A stretch of DNA of 64,000 nucleotides from Lachnospira sp. UBA4346 (GCA_002394205.1 DGTC01000053.1:10736-74735), one strand, 5' to 3'; shown: positions 23,837 through 33,099, counted from the stretch's first letter. Numbers and translations are program-made. Notes: generated by a model from the letters alone, not told the origin.

Positions 23837-24485
23837 GAAAGCGAACGGCATTGATGATTGCCATCGTCAAATTATAAAATGTAACCGCTGCCATTGCATA
23901 AATAAGCCAGCCCTGATAATAATAGTTCTGATTTTTGTATACAATATAAATGGACTCTGCAACAAGTATTTGATTTAAAAATAGTAATGAAATTCCACAA
24001 TTCCGATACTTGCGGTATTCCATAATATAATCTGTCGTATCTTTACGGACAACCAAGTTCTGTAATAACTGCATCTTTGCAATCACAAGATAAAGATAAT
24101 ACATTCCTAAATAAATGAACCATGTTGCATGATTTATCACACCCAGCGCAATATTAGAGATTACATAAATACTATTTATCACAAGCCCCGGAACCATCAT
24201 AATCTTTGTTCGAAATCTGACATCACTCGAAAACAATTTCCATATGGATAAATCTTGAACAAACTGCCTGAGTATAATTCCTATGCGAACAATTCCCGTG
24301 ATACAGACAACAAGCGCATATGCGGATATTCCATAGGCAAGAACCTCTATCGCTTTTGGATATGATTTATCATACAATACAATTCCAACAAAAAGAAAAG
24401 AAGGAATCGCTATCAGTATGGTCGGAAACACTGACAATACAAAAAATTTGTCCCATACTTTGAATAGCTTTTCCTTCATTTTCAT
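23583..24485 (-). CDS. multi-pass membrane protein of unknown function
   Basis: A 300-residue protein with about eight hydrophobic segments, for example FPTILIAIPSFLFVGIVLY near residue 20 and SLLFLNQILVAESIYIVY in the middle. It ends with a basic tail (RKGNKNLRRLKTAP). I do not recognise the family. An ATG at 24479 has slightly better spacing from AGAGAG. Its C-terminal 85 residues are repeated as a fragment at 44146-44406. Confidence 0.75.
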   Translation of the reverse strand: MKMKEKLFKVWDKFFVLSVFPTILIAIPSFLFVGIVLYDKSYPKAIEVLAYGISAYALVVCITGIVRIGIILRQFVQDLSIWKLFSSDVRFRTKIMMVPGLVINSIYVISNIALGVINHATWFIYLGMYYLYLVIAKMQLLQNLVVRKDTTDYIMEYRKYRNCGISLLFLNQILVAESIYIVYKNQNYYYQGWLIYAMAAVTFYNLTMAIINAVRFRKFNSPVLSAVKAINLTTAMVTMLALETAMISQFGGAENEDFRRSMVSMTAGVVCCIEFWIGIYMIRKGNKNLRRLKTAPVSKE

Positions 24486-24721
24486 TCTCTCTTTCTATTA
24501 CTTCTTATGCTGTCTCACTGATTTCCTTTGCAAACATTACAATGTCACACACAGTTATATCATATATTTCTTACCTTTCGTTCCTTCACAGTTTTATAAA
24601 ATTGTTTCTTGTAATGCTAACATATTAAAACACGAATATTATATGCAAATTGTATCACAATATGTCTATATGTACAATTCCGGTTACATTCAATTCCTGT
24701 AACTTTGGTATCAAATGCATT
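24486..24721. other. short gene-free spacer
   Basis: Holds a short minus-strand scrap (reads ITVCDIVMFAKEISETA before a stop near 24510) without a start, and nothing else that I can support. Confidence 0.35.
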
Positions 24722-26050
24722 TTATTCCTGTATTTTAAGGCTCTCTTTTCGCATTTCGATTTTCCGAAGCCGTTGTCTAAGTCTCTCTTCTTCTCCCTGA
24801 CTGGTTGGTACATAATACTTCTTTCCAAGAAGGGATTCTGGCAAACAAGTCATATCTGTTACCTTATCTACGGTATCATGTGCATATTGATAACCTTTTC
24901 CATAATTTAAATCTTTCATCAGGCTGGTTGTTGCATTTCGAAGATGTAGCGGAACCGGTTCTGCAATATGCTCTAGCGCGTCTCGTTTTGCCGTCTCATA
25001 AGCTACATACAATGCATTAGATTTTGGTGCAAGCGACATATAAACAACTGCCTGTGTCAGATGCACCGTACACTCAGGCATTCCGATAAAATGACATGCC
25101 TGATATGCTGCAACTGCAATCTCAAGTGCTTTAGGATCTGCAAGTCCTACATCTTCGCTGGCAAATCTGGTAATTCTTCTGGCTACATAGAGTGGATCTT
25201 CGCCAGATTCCAGCATCCGTGCCAGCCAGTAAACTGCCGCATCTGGATCAGAATTTCGCATAGACTTATGCAGTGCCGAGATGATGTTGTAATGTTCCTC
25301 TCCTTTCTTGTCATAGAGCAGTGATTTTTTCATGGTACATTGTTCAAATGTTTCCTTTGTTACAACCACACTTCCATCTGCCTGAATGTCGCCATTCAAC
25401 TCCACCATCTCCAATGTAGACAACGCTGTTCTTGCATCACCATCTGAGAATGCAGCAATGAGTTCTATCGTGCTCTCATCCACCTTTAAATTCACATTTC
25501 CAAATCCTCTTGGATCTTTGATGCAGCGCAGCAACAGTTCTTTTATCTCCTCTTCCTTTAAACCTTGTAGCACGAATACTTTACATCTGGAAAGCAACGC
25601 GCCATTGATTTCAAAGGATGGATTTTCTGTGGTTGCCCCAATCAATACAATACTTCCTTTTTCCACAAAAGGAAGAAATGCATCCTGCTGTGCTTTATTG
25701 AAGCGATGAATTTCATCTACAAACAAAACTGTGCGTTCTCCATATCGTCTTTGCTCCTCTGCCTGCTTCATAATGTCCTTGATTTCTTTAATTCCACTGG
25801 TTACCGCAGAAAATTCAATAAACTCAGCTTTCGTCCTATGTGCGATGATTTTTGCCAACGTCGTCTTGCCTACTCCGGGCGGTCCCCAAAATATCATGGA
25901 TGATATCTGATCATTTTCAATCAGTCTGCGAAGTACCTTTCCCTCTCCAAGCAAATGTTTTTGTCCTACATATTCTTCTAATGTCTGTGGTCGCATTCTC
26001 GCAGCAAGCGGCTGTGGAATCTGATTATCAAATAACGTCATCTGCTCCAT
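24722..26050 (-). CDS. rarA: replication-associated recombination protein RarA (MgsA)
   Basis: A 442-residue AAA+ ATPase related to clamp loaders that acts at stalled replication forks. Walker A is WGPPGVGKTT near residues 54-63, Walker B is VLFVDEIHRFNKAQQ near residue 107, and sensor 1 is IGATTENPSFE. The C-terminal MgsA-type tetramerisation region is complete (DLNYGKGYQYAHD). It starts three bases after the end of the MarR gene and should be co-transcribed with it, an unusual pairing. Confidence 0.95.
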   Translation of the reverse strand: MEQMTLFDNQIPQPLAARMRPQTLEEYVGQKHLLGEGKVLRRLIENDQISSMIFWGPPGVGKTTLAKIIAHRTKAEFIEFSAVTSGIKEIKDIMKQAEEQRRYGERTVLFVDEIHRFNKAQQDAFLPFVEKGSIVLIGATTENPSFEINGALLSRCKVFVLQGLKEEEIKELLLRCIKDPRGFGNVNLKVDESTIELIAAFSDGDARTALSTLEMVELNGDIQADGSVVVTKETFEQCTMKKSLLYDKKGEEHYNIISALHKSMRNSDPDAAVYWLARMLESGEDPLYVARRITRFASEDVGLADPKALEIAVAAYQACHFIGMPECTVHLTQAVVYMSLAPKSNALYVAYETAKRDALEHIAEPVPLHLRNATTSLMKDLNYGKGYQYAHDTVDKVTDMTCLPESLLGKKYYVPTSQGEEERLRQRLRKIEMRKESLKIQE

Positions 26051-26053
26051 GTT

Positions 26054-26530
26054 TTACTTCCCCCTTGTGGAATCTTCACGCGGTATTTCTGCCATAGCCG
26101 TTTCTAAGTTGTTTAAGATTCTTTCCAGATATGATTCTAACTGTTCAATCTCTTTCTCCTCAAATCCATCATAAAAAATACTACTAAGTCTGTCACTAAC
26201 CTGGTTTCCAACCTGTTCCTGATCGATTCCTGTTTTTGTAAGGTCAAACCACTTTTTACGTTTATCTTTCTTATCCTGAACACTTACTACCAATCCCTGT
26301 TCTTCCTCCAGGCGCTTTAGCATCAATGTAAGTGTACTGTTTGCTAATCCTGTTACCTGTGCAAGTTCTGATGCGGTCTGTGGTCTTTTATCCCACAGCG
26401 CAGATACAATCTTTCCCTGCTCTGCATTATAAAGAGCCCTTCCATCATTGGATAACAGCCTATTAAATAATCTTCCATTCAGAAGATGTATTTTTAAAGT
26501 AAGGTAACCACCATTTTTTGTAATTGCCAT
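26054..26530 (-). CDS. MarR-family transcriptional regulator
   Basis: A 158-residue winged-helix repressor. The recognition helix region is TASELAQVTGLANSTLTLML near residues 55-75, and the beta wing is VSVQDKKDKRKKWFDLTKTG. GAGG eight bases before ATG 26530 sets the start. Its own promoter carries the exact 16-mer TATTTTTATATAAAAC also found twice at the ACGX operon, so it probably represses both (inference). No ligand can be guessed. It is followed at once by rarA. Confidence 0.9.
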   Translation of the reverse strand: MAITKNGGYLTLKIHLLNGRLFNRLLSNDGRALYNAEQGKIVSALWDKRPQTASELAQVTGLANSTLTLMLKRLEEEQGLVVSVQDKKDKRKKWFDLTKTGIDQEQVGNQVSDRLSSIFYDGFEEKEIEQLESYLERILNNLETAMAEIPREDSTRGK

Positions 26531-26588
26531 TTTATTTTCCTCTCTGATTGTTCGCACAAATTTTTCAATGCTTTCTCTTTTATTTTAC

Positions 26589-26634
26589 ATACTACTATAT
26601 AAAAATATTTCCGTCAATTATTTTTATATAAAAC
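26589..26634 (-). promoter_or_regulatory. promoter and operators of the MarR-rarA operon
   Basis: TTGACG (26612-26617), 17 bases, TAGTAT (26589-26594) on the minus strand. The 16-mer TATTTTTATATAAAAC (26619-26634) lies upstream of -35, and TACTATATAAAAATAT fills the spacer. Layout matches the ACGX promoter base for base in position. Confidence 0.85.
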
Positions 26635-26679
26635 AATATAAACTTTTAAATAAATTTCTACACATCTGATTTTGTACAT

Positions 26680-26750
26680 AAAAAGAAGGTGTCGCGTACA
26701 TTCCCACACACCGCCTTTACGATGTTTTTAAGATTGCCTCCGACACCTTC
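26680..26750 (-). terminator. terminator of the amine-oxidation operon
   Basis: GAAGGTGTCG (26685-26694) and CGACACCTTC (26741-26750) form a perfect 10-base stem with a 46-base loop. On the minus strand it is followed by TTTTTATG. Confidence 0.6.
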
Positions 26751-26994
26751 TATATATTATTCCTTGAAAATAAAGATAAGTTCATTTTATGATTTTAAAT
26801 TGTATAAATCCTCCCTCCGGACAATTGCCTGTACCGGACAACATTCCGTTGTGGAGAAATTTGTGAAAGAATGTAATGCCTATTATTCTTAATCGTTTTG
26901 TAACCGGTATAATTAAAAGAAAATTGTTATCAACCCGCGGCATGGATTCATTGACTTCTCTGCATACTCCATCTATCCATTTTCAACATGCTGT
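26751..26994. other. gene-free spacer
   Basis: Between the last gene of the amine operon and its terminator. A plus-strand scrap (reads ACTGQHSVVEKFVKECNAYYS before a stop at 26890) looks protein-like but has no start. Otherwise nothing supported. Confidence 0.35.
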
Positions 26995-28122
26995 CTACTG
27001 TTTCGCCTTAAATCGATCATAACGTAATTCCTGCAAATCAACATCCGTTTTCCCTTCTGTCACAAGCATTGACAGATTATAACCGACAGCGGGAGCAATT
27101 CCAAATCCATGTCCTGAAAATCCACAGGCAGCGATCAACCCTGGTACTTCATCTATCTTGCTGATTACGGGTACTTTATCCGCACATAAATCCATCCAGC
27201 CTGCCCATGTTCTTACGATTTTTGCTTTTGAAAGCATTGGAAAATATTTGATAATACCACGACAGGTAGAAGAAGCGGCAAGACTATTTGTACTCTGCAT
27301 GCCATTATCCTTGGTAAATCCTTCTAATCCCAGAGTTCCACCAAATACAAAAGAACCGTGTTTGGTCTGATGTCCGTAAAAATCAGCTTCCGCTGTTCCA
27401 AGCATCTGATCAAACATATGTGGCTGCGCCTCTGTTACCAGTGCTTCCAACATCACAGGCTGCATCGGAATATCAATTCCTACGGTTGCAAGAACTTCTC
27501 TGCTGTTTAAGCCTGCTGCAACAATCACAGTATCTGCTTCATATGTATTATTCGGAGTAATTACCTTTTTGATAACGCCTTTTACTTTCTTTAAGGCAAT
27601 CACTTTTTCACCGGAAATAAAATGTACGCCCAATTTTCTCGCGGTCTTATAATATCCCAATGTAGTAGTAAGCGGATTGGCATGTCCGTCCGTTGGACAC
27701 CAGCTTGCTCCAATCACTTCATCCGACAAATATGGATTGATTCGTCGCACCTCATCTCCATCAATCATTCTTACATCCAAACCAACCGCTTTTGCACGAT
27801 CTGCAAGCCCTGTTAAAATTTCCATATGCTTTTCGGTCTTTCCCAAACGAAGATTGCCATCCTGATGATATTCGCAATCAACTTCCAGTTCTTCTGATAA
27901 ATTTGGCCATAGATTCTGGATTCCATACATCGCCAATGGCAATTCTCTCGGATCTCTTCCCGACTGTCTGACTCCGCCACCATTTCTAGATGAACCACCA
28001 TTTCCAATGTGATCACTTCCCTCCAGAACAATGACCGATACCCCTTTTTTTGCCAAATAATAGGCGGTAGCACAACCAATGATTCCGCCACCTACAATAA
28101 TAACATCTGCTGTATAGCCCAT
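26995..28122 (-). CDS. FAD-dependent amine/imino-acid dehydrogenase, DAO type (HcnC-like beta subunit)
   Basis: A 375-residue FAD oxidoreductase of the D-amino-acid oxidase superfamily. The dinucleotide motif is VIIVGGGIIGCATAYYLAKK near residues 6-25, with SSRNGGGVRQ just after, and the C-terminal flavin contact GFSGHGFGIAPAVG. It resembles the beta subunits of sarcosine oxidase, HcnABC and D-hydroxyproline dehydrogenase, which oxidise a C-N bond and pass electrons to partner subunits. The partners are the three genes upstream in the same operon. Substrate not known. AGGAGG upstream sets ATG 28122. Confidence 0.9.
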   Translation of the reverse strand: MGYTADVIIVGGGIIGCATAYYLAKKGVSVIVLEGSDHIGNGGSSRNGGGVRQSGRDPRELPLAMYGIQNLWPNLSEELEVDCEYHQDGNLRLGKTEKHMEILTGLADRAKAVGLDVRMIDGDEVRRINPYLSDEVIGASWCPTDGHANPLTTTLGYYKTARKLGVHFISGEKVIALKKVKGVIKKVITPNNTYEADTVIVAAGLNSREVLATVGIDIPMQPVMLEALVTEAQPHMFDQMLGTAEADFYGHQTKHGSFVFGGTLGLEGFTKDNGMQSTNSLAASSTCRGIIKYFPMLSKAKIVRTWAGWMDLCADKVPVISKIDEVPGLIAACGFSGHGFGIAPAVGYNLSMLVTEGKTDVDLQELRYDRFKAKQ

Positions 28123-28126
28123 ATGC

Positions 28127-28453
28127 CTACGCCTCCTTTCTTTCTCTCGCAAAGACATCCATCTCAATTGGTCGCATCGGTACTCTTGATGTTGCCGGTT
28201 CTAATTCTGCCGGCGAAACACCCAACTCTCTGGCAACAATTCCTTTTACCATCTTAGAACAGGTCTGTCCCTGACAAAGTCCCATTCCTATTCGCAAATA
28301 TCTGCGAATCTCTGTCAAGGTATACATACCTTCATGAACGGCTCTGCGAATCTCTCCTTTTGTAATTTCCTCACATCGACATACAAGCATATCGTCATCC
28401 GGTGCTGGTATATACTCACCGATATCCCGATTTCTATCATTCACACTATTCAT
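28127..28453 (-). CDS. (2Fe-2S)-binding protein, BFD-like domain
   Basis: A 108-residue electron-transfer protein. Four cysteines in the BFD pattern (CRCEEITKGEI and GLCQGQTC, residues near 25-70) hold a 2Fe-2S cluster. In HcnB/SoxA-type alpha subunits this domain is usually fused at the C-terminus; here it is a separate gene placed between the alpha and beta subunit genes. AGGACAGG is upstream. The next gene starts four bases after its stop. Confidence 0.88.
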   Translation of the reverse strand: MNSVNDRNRDIGEYIPAPDDDMLVCRCEEITKGEIRRAVHEGMYTLTEIRRYLRIGMGLCQGQTCSKMVKGIVARELGVSPAELEPATSRVPMRPIEMDVFARERKEA

Positions 28454-28472
28454 AGTAAGCACCTGTCCTTTC

Positions 28473-30050
28473 TTATTTTGCTTTGTAAAACCTTGCCTTC
28501 ATCACAAATTCTTTCGGAATTTTAATCGTGAGCAAATTTGTATGATCAAAGGCTTTCACACTTTTTATATCAACTACTTCAGCTTCACAAACGAATTTTC
28601 CATCTCTTCCCAGAGCGATGCCTTTTTCTCCTTTTTCAGGAAGTGGCAAAAATTCATAAGGAAGAGTAATACTTGCATATTCGTCCTCATAGGTTTCGTC
28701 AACCAGAAAGATTGCCTGTCCCGAACATGAGGCAACACACATTCCACATCCTATACACTGTGCCGTTTCATCAACAGCCGGTAATGATGTGATTTTTTCT
28801 CCAATCTTAATACAACCCTTTGGACATGCATCCTGACATGGATTACAAGGGATGTTCTGCGTACACTCCATTACCGGATGGATTCCTGCTTTTCTTGTCA
28901 CACCCGGATAACGCTCAATCTCATTATCTGCCACAAATCCATATTTCAAAAGATTGGTAGAGATCTCACAACCTTCCTCTGTTTTTTCAATCAGCTTTCT
29001 TCGATTTTTCGGAGCAAACATTCCCTGACGAAGTCCATCCAATGTAGCCTCATTTTTCTCAAATTCCTCGGTCAGTTCCTTTTCATCAATGTAGCCTAAA
29101 TATTCTGAAGCTGCCACTCCGGCAATTCGACCTTCAATCATTGCTGAACTGGCTTCCTCAATACCAGACACATCACCAGCCACAAAAACTCCTGGAATAG
29201 ATGTTTCTCCATATTCGTCCACAATCGGCACCTGTCCGCCTCTCTTCGGATTATCCTCCATCTTGCAGCCTGCCATTTTTAAAAGCTGCGACATCGGAGA
29301 TAAACCTACCGCAACGCAAACGGTATCTACGTCAAAATGTTTTTCTGTTCCAGCAATGAACTGAAACTTAGAATCAACCTCCGCTATCGTTACTCCCGTA
29401 ACATGGTCTGTACCTTCAACCTCTTTGATTGTGTGGGACAGATAGAAAGGTACACCCGTTCTCGACACTTTGGCAGCATGAACACCATAGCCTCCTATCC
29501 TTGGTGCTGCATCTGCGAGTGCTACCACTTCACACCCACACTGTAAGAGCTGAAAACTTACCACCAATCCAACATTACCAGTTCCAAGCATCAGCACCTT
29601 CTCACCCGGCTTTATTCCATGCATATTCATCATCGTCTGAGCTGCACCGGCTCCAATCACTCCTGGAAGTGTCCATCCCTTAAAATTCACCATATTCTCT
29701 GCTGCACCGGTAGCAACTATAATGGCATCCCCTTTATAATGCTCAATCTCCCCTTCACGCTTCACGGTAATTTCCTTTTCCATATACATTCCAATTACCG
29801 TTGCATTTAGCCGAACCTCTACACCCAACTCCGTTGCTTCCTCTAACAACTGCTTGCCGATGTTAAATCCTCTGATTTTTGCCTTATGTTCTTTTGAACC
29901 AAAAAATTTGTGAATCTGTTTAAACAGCTGACCACCTGGTCTTTCATTTTCATCAAAGACAACTACCTGCAGTCCTCTTTTGGCTGCCTCAATCGCAGCG
30001 GACAGACCCGAAGGGCCGGCTCCTACTATAATCAAATCATATCTCTTCAT
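28473..30050 (-). CDS. NAD(P)/FAD oxidoreductase with 4Fe-4S clusters (HcnB-like alpha subunit)
   Basis: A 525-residue flavoprotein. FAD motif LIIVGAGPSGLSAAIEAAK at residues 5-23, second Rossmann motif VLMLGTGNVGLVVSFQLLQ near 155, and the FAD-closing GVFVAGDVSGIEEASSA near 290. After residue 390 come two ferredoxin-like clusters (CTQNIPCNPCQDACP and CIGCGMCVASCSG). The family takes electrons from the DAO-type subunit. Added ferredoxin domains suit an anaerobe that passes electrons to ferredoxin rather than oxygen (inference). GGAGGA precedes ATG 30050. Confidence 0.9.
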   Translation of the reverse strand: MKRYDLIIVGAGPSGLSAAIEAAKRGLQVVVFDENERPGGQLFKQIHKFFGSKEHKAKIRGFNIGKQLLEEATELGVEVRLNATVIGMYMEKEITVKREGEIEHYKGDAIIVATGAAENMVNFKGWTLPGVIGAGAAQTMMNMHGIKPGEKVLMLGTGNVGLVVSFQLLQCGCEVVALADAAPRIGGYGVHAAKVSRTGVPFYLSHTIKEVEGTDHVTGVTIAEVDSKFQFIAGTEKHFDVDTVCVAVGLSPMSQLLKMAGCKMEDNPKRGGQVPIVDEYGETSIPGVFVAGDVSGIEEASSAMIEGRIAGVAASEYLGYIDEKELTEEFEKNEATLDGLRQGMFAPKNRRKLIEKTEEGCEISTNLLKYGFVADNEIERYPGVTRKAGIHPVMECTQNIPCNPCQDACPKGCIKIGEKITSLPAVDETAQCIGCGMCVASCSGQAIFLVDETYEDEYASITLPYEFLPLPEKGEKGIALGRDGKFVCEAEVVDIKSVKAFDHTNLLTIKIPKEFVMKARFYKAK

Positions 30051-30064
30051 GACTTCTTCCTCCC

Positions 30065-30391
30065 TTACTGTTTATCAAATGGTTCCGCAGATACTCCATA
30101 CTGTGTCTGAACCACCATATTTTCTTTCAATGGTGTGACACAAGTTCTAACATTTAGTTCTCCATCTACGACCATAACACAGTCCGTACATCTTCCAATC
30201 GCACAGAACACACCTCTCGGTTCATGCTTTTTCTGCGTATAACGGTGAATCACAACCCCATTTGCTTTCAATGCTGCCATAATAGGTTCACCTTCAAATC
30301 CCTCCATCACTTTTCCATCATATGTAAACTGAACTTTTCGCCCTTTTTCCGGGACACCCAGAATTGGATGTTCTTCTAATCTGATTGCCAT
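30065..30391 (-). CDS. (2Fe-2S) ferredoxin-like subunit (HcnA-like gamma subunit)
   Basis: A 108-residue protein with a plant-type 2Fe-2S fold: GVFCAIGRCTDCVMVVDG and a final RTCVTPL give the four cysteines. It matches gamma subunits of HcnABC/SoxX-type dehydrogenases, which carry electrons within the complex. It starts three bases after the RidA stump and precedes the alpha subunit by 14 bases. Confidence 0.88.
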   Translation of the reverse strand: MAIRLEEHPILGVPEKGRKVQFTYDGKVMEGFEGEPIMAALKANGVVIHRYTQKKHEPRGVFCAIGRCTDCVMVVDGELNVRTCVTPLKENMVVQTQYGVSAEPFDKQ

Positions 30392-30394
30392 ACC

Positions 30395-30523
30395 TTATAC
30401 CTCCTTTGAAATAATTGCTTCCATCATCAATTCTACATACTGTGTTGGACGATTTAATGCTGTCGTCCCAACCATGGTAAACAACGGTCTTACATCGTGA
30501 AATTTTTCCCTAATTAAATCCAT
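30395..30523 (-). pseudogene. RidA-family stump (C-terminal 42 residues)
   Basis: A 42-codon ORF starting MDLIREKFHDVRPLFTMVG with a strong AGGAGG site. The segment VRPLFTMVGTTALNRP followed by VELMMEAII matches the C-terminal part of RidA (YjgF) enamine/imine deaminases, which act on reactive imines released by amine oxidation. The N-terminal two thirds are missing although a ribosome site and start are present. It is either a deletion remnant or a mini-protein; the operon context fits a former imine deaminase. Confidence 0.7.
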
Positions 30524-30543
30524 TTCCTGATTCCTCCTTCAAA

Positions 30544-31686
30544 CTATGCCAATTCAGGTTCCTTCCACAAGTTCAACTTAGTACCAATCCCTTTTTTCAA
30601 AGCATTCCGATAACAAATCGTTCCCCATGCTACATCCTCAACAGGCATTCCTCCTATAGAATAGATAACAATCTCATCTTCTTTTTCATGAACCGGTGCC
30701 CTTCCTAACAACACATCTCCCAAATCAACAAGCTGTGACTTTTTCATCGTTCCTTTTACAATCTGATCCTCTACATTAACTGCCGGAATTGGAATGGTAT
30801 GATACGCCGGATAATCCATCTCCTCTTCCCACGCTTCGTATAGCATAACATTATCCGCCACCATTCTGGCTCTATGCTCTACAAAATCTTCATCGAATCT
30901 TGCTGCCGTCGGACAACAAAACATGGCTCCGGGTTTTATCCATTCCTCCTTCACATACGGATAAGTTGATGGATCACCAGTTGGACTTGCTGTTGCGATA
31001 CATATGATATCAGCTCCCCTTACCGCATCTTCCTCACTATCGACCACATCAATATTGGTAATCTGTGGAAATTCTTCTTTTATATATTTCACAAATGCTA
31101 ATGTTGATGGAGAATCTGGTCGGCTGCCTTTTATTTTCACAGTATCTATCTTCTCACGTACTGCCATTGCTGCCGCAAGTGCCGTTTTATTCATAACACC
31201 AGGACCAATAATTCCAATCACCCGACTATCTTCCTTTGAAAAATACTTAATGCCTACTCCCGGAACAGCTCCCGTTCGATATGCACTTAATAAGTTTGCT
31301 GACATATAAGCAACCGGAGCACCAGTATCCTTATCATTTAATGTCAGCATCAATATGGAACGTGGAAGTCCCTTCTTCTTATTTTCAACATTGGAGCCAT
31401 ACCATTTCATTCCTGCCATATCAAATTTTCCTCCCAGATACGCAGGCATTGCCATGAATCTCCGGTCAGGTCCATCAACCGGCATGTTAGGAAATGGTGA
31501 GGACTCAGGAAAAGACACCATACATCCATGGGAATTACCGTTTGCTCCCCCCATCCTGTAATCTCCCACCTTCATGAGTTTAAACATTTCCTCCATGGCC
31601 TCCACACAGGAAGCCATATCCTTTACACCTGCCTTTATCATGTCCTCTTCATTTAAATATAAAAAATCTACTCTTGGATATGTCAT
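30544..31686 (-). CDS. ornithine cyclodeaminase-family protein (tyramine oxidase subunit B type)
   Basis: A 380-residue NAD(P)-binding protein of the ornithine cyclodeaminase/mu-crystallin family. The substrate-lobe sequence SAYRTGAVPGVGIKY near residue 140 and the Rossmann loop IGIIGPGVMNKTALAAAM near 160 are clear. Clostridial proteins with this sequence pattern are commonly named tyramine oxidase subunit B. Family members cyclise or reduce imino acids. It lies between a permease and the dehydrogenase subunits, which suggests use of an imported amine or amino acid (inference). Confidence 0.87.
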   Translation of the reverse strand: MTYPRVDFLYLNEEDMIKAGVKDMASCVEAMEEMFKLMKVGDYRMGGANGNSHGCMVSFPESSPFPNMPVDGPDRRFMAMPAYLGGKFDMAGMKWYGSNVENKKKGLPRSILMLTLNDKDTGAPVAYMSANLLSAYRTGAVPGVGIKYFSKEDSRVIGIIGPGVMNKTALAAAMAVREKIDTVKIKGSRPDSPSTLAFVKYIKEEFPQITNIDVVDSEEDAVRGADIICIATASPTGDPSTYPYVKEEWIKPGAMFCCPTAARFDEDFVEHRARMVADNVMLYEAWEEEMDYPAYHTIPIPAVNVEDQIVKGTMKKSQLVDLGDVLLGRAPVHEKEDEIVIYSIGGMPVEDVAWGTICYRNALKKGIGTKLNLWKEPELA

Positions 31687-31710
31687 ATTAACGCCTTGCC
31701 TTTCTTTAAT

Positions 31711-33099
31711 TCATTTATGATATTTTTGATATAGCTCATGTTCCATTGCCATGACTTCCTTTATCTGAAACGGCTTAAAAAGTGGTCGTTTCATCACTTT
31801 TTTTATCCATATTGCTCCATAGACTGCAAGAAGCAAAAAAATTCCTATACTAAGTTTGTAAATTCTTAGTTTTACATCCAGATTGGAATCAATATTATAT
31901 AACATCCAGACCGTTCCTACGATTCCTATCATCGGCAGCACCGGACTCAAAGGCACCCGAAAGGTACGGGGTGCTTTGGGCAGTCTTCTTCGTAAAATTA
32001 AGACATTGAGATGAGATATAATGTACGCCATCATCCAGAATACACAGCCCGTCAATATCAAAAAGGACAATTCATCTGTTGTTGATAATCCAGTCAGATT
32101 AATCAAAATCATAATTCCGCCGATTGATAAAATACCAACATAAGGTGCCCCTTTCTTATTTGTCTTCATAAACACCGAAGGAAGCAGCTTGATTTTCGCC
32201 ATTCCAGACATAATCAATCCCAACGAGGCAATCGCAGTATTCACGGTACTTGTTACTGCAAGAACAGACACAAGCACCATCCATATTGTTCCAGCCTTTC
32301 CCAATAACAAACTTCCATATAATACATGCGGTGTAGAACTCTGTGCCAGGGCTTCCCATGGTGTGTAATGGCTAAAGCCAATTACCATCACAGCCTGCAT
32401 AAGAAAGACTAAAAGTAAACTGAGAACCATTCCAAGTGGAACATTTCTTCTCGCATTCTTAACCTGCTTAGAAATAGGAACCACATATTCACACCCTAAA
32501 AACAAAAAGAATGCCAATCCACAAAGTGAAAAAATATCTTTGGGGTTACCAGAGATTACTGTCGATTGATGAACAACCTGACCATTTCCCCATTCAAAGC
32601 ATCCAATCAGACCCATAATCAATAGTGATGCTACTAACGCATATGCCACAAAATCCTGAATCTTTGCAAACATATCAATTCCATTTAGATTTGCTAAAAT
32701 CAGTACAACTAGCAATACTGTGCAGTAAACCTGACTAGGAATACCTGCTCCTGCAAAAACAGTACTTAACGTATTTCCAAACATTGCACATTCCGCACTG
32801 CCACAAATTGTATTACATACCAGATATCCTCCAACCATCACAATAATTGTAAGAAAAGGGCCTACACCCGCTAAGGAATATTGGGCAAGTCCACCCGTCA
32901 GATTGGGCATCATAGCATTTAATTCCGAAACGGAAAATGCAGTAATTAAATTAAGCATACAACACACGAACATTGCTATGATAAAGGGTATTCCAACTGT
33001 AGAAGCCCCTACCCCAAGTGACAAAAGACAACTGGTTGCAACAATCAATCCTACGCCCGTTGCCACAGTACTTCCTAACCCTAATTTTTTCTCTTCCAT
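31711..33099 (-). CDS. APC-family amino acid/amine permease
   Basis: A 462-residue transporter with 12 membrane helices and the APC start GLGSTVATGVGLIVATSC, which has the unwound helix-1 glycine pattern. It probably imports the operon's substrate by symport or exchange. The start at 33099 is set by GAGGTGA. It is preceded by a PII protein gene 34 bases upstream, which may gate transport as PII gates AmtB (inference). Confidence 0.9.
   Translation of the reverse strand: MEEKKLGLGSTVATGVGLIVATSCLLSLGVGASTVGIPFIIAMFVCCMLNLITAFSVSELNAMMPNLTGGLAQYSLAGVGPFLTIIVMVGGYLVCNTICGSAECAMFGNTLSTVFAGAGIPSQVYCTVLLVVLILANLNGIDMFAKIQDFVAYALVASLLIMGLIGCFEWGNGQVVHQSTVISGNPKDIFSLCGLAFFLFLGCEYVVPISKQVKNARRNVPLGMVLSLLLVFLMQAVMVIGFSHYTPWEALAQSSTPHVLYGSLLLGKAGTIWMVLVSVLAVTSTVNTAIASLGLIMSGMAKIKLLPSVFMKTNKKGAPYVGILSIGGIMILINLTGLSTTDELSFLILTGCVFWMMAYIISHLNVLILRRRLPKAPRTFRVPLSPVLPMIGIVGTVWMLYNIDSNLDVKLRIYKLSIGIFLLLAVYGAIWIKKVMKRPLFKPFQIKEVMAMEHELYQKYHK

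Noticed and set aside
26689..26892. Plus-strand 67-codon ORF
   Set aside because: It covers the terminator stem, has no ribosome site, and only its last 20 residues look protein-like.
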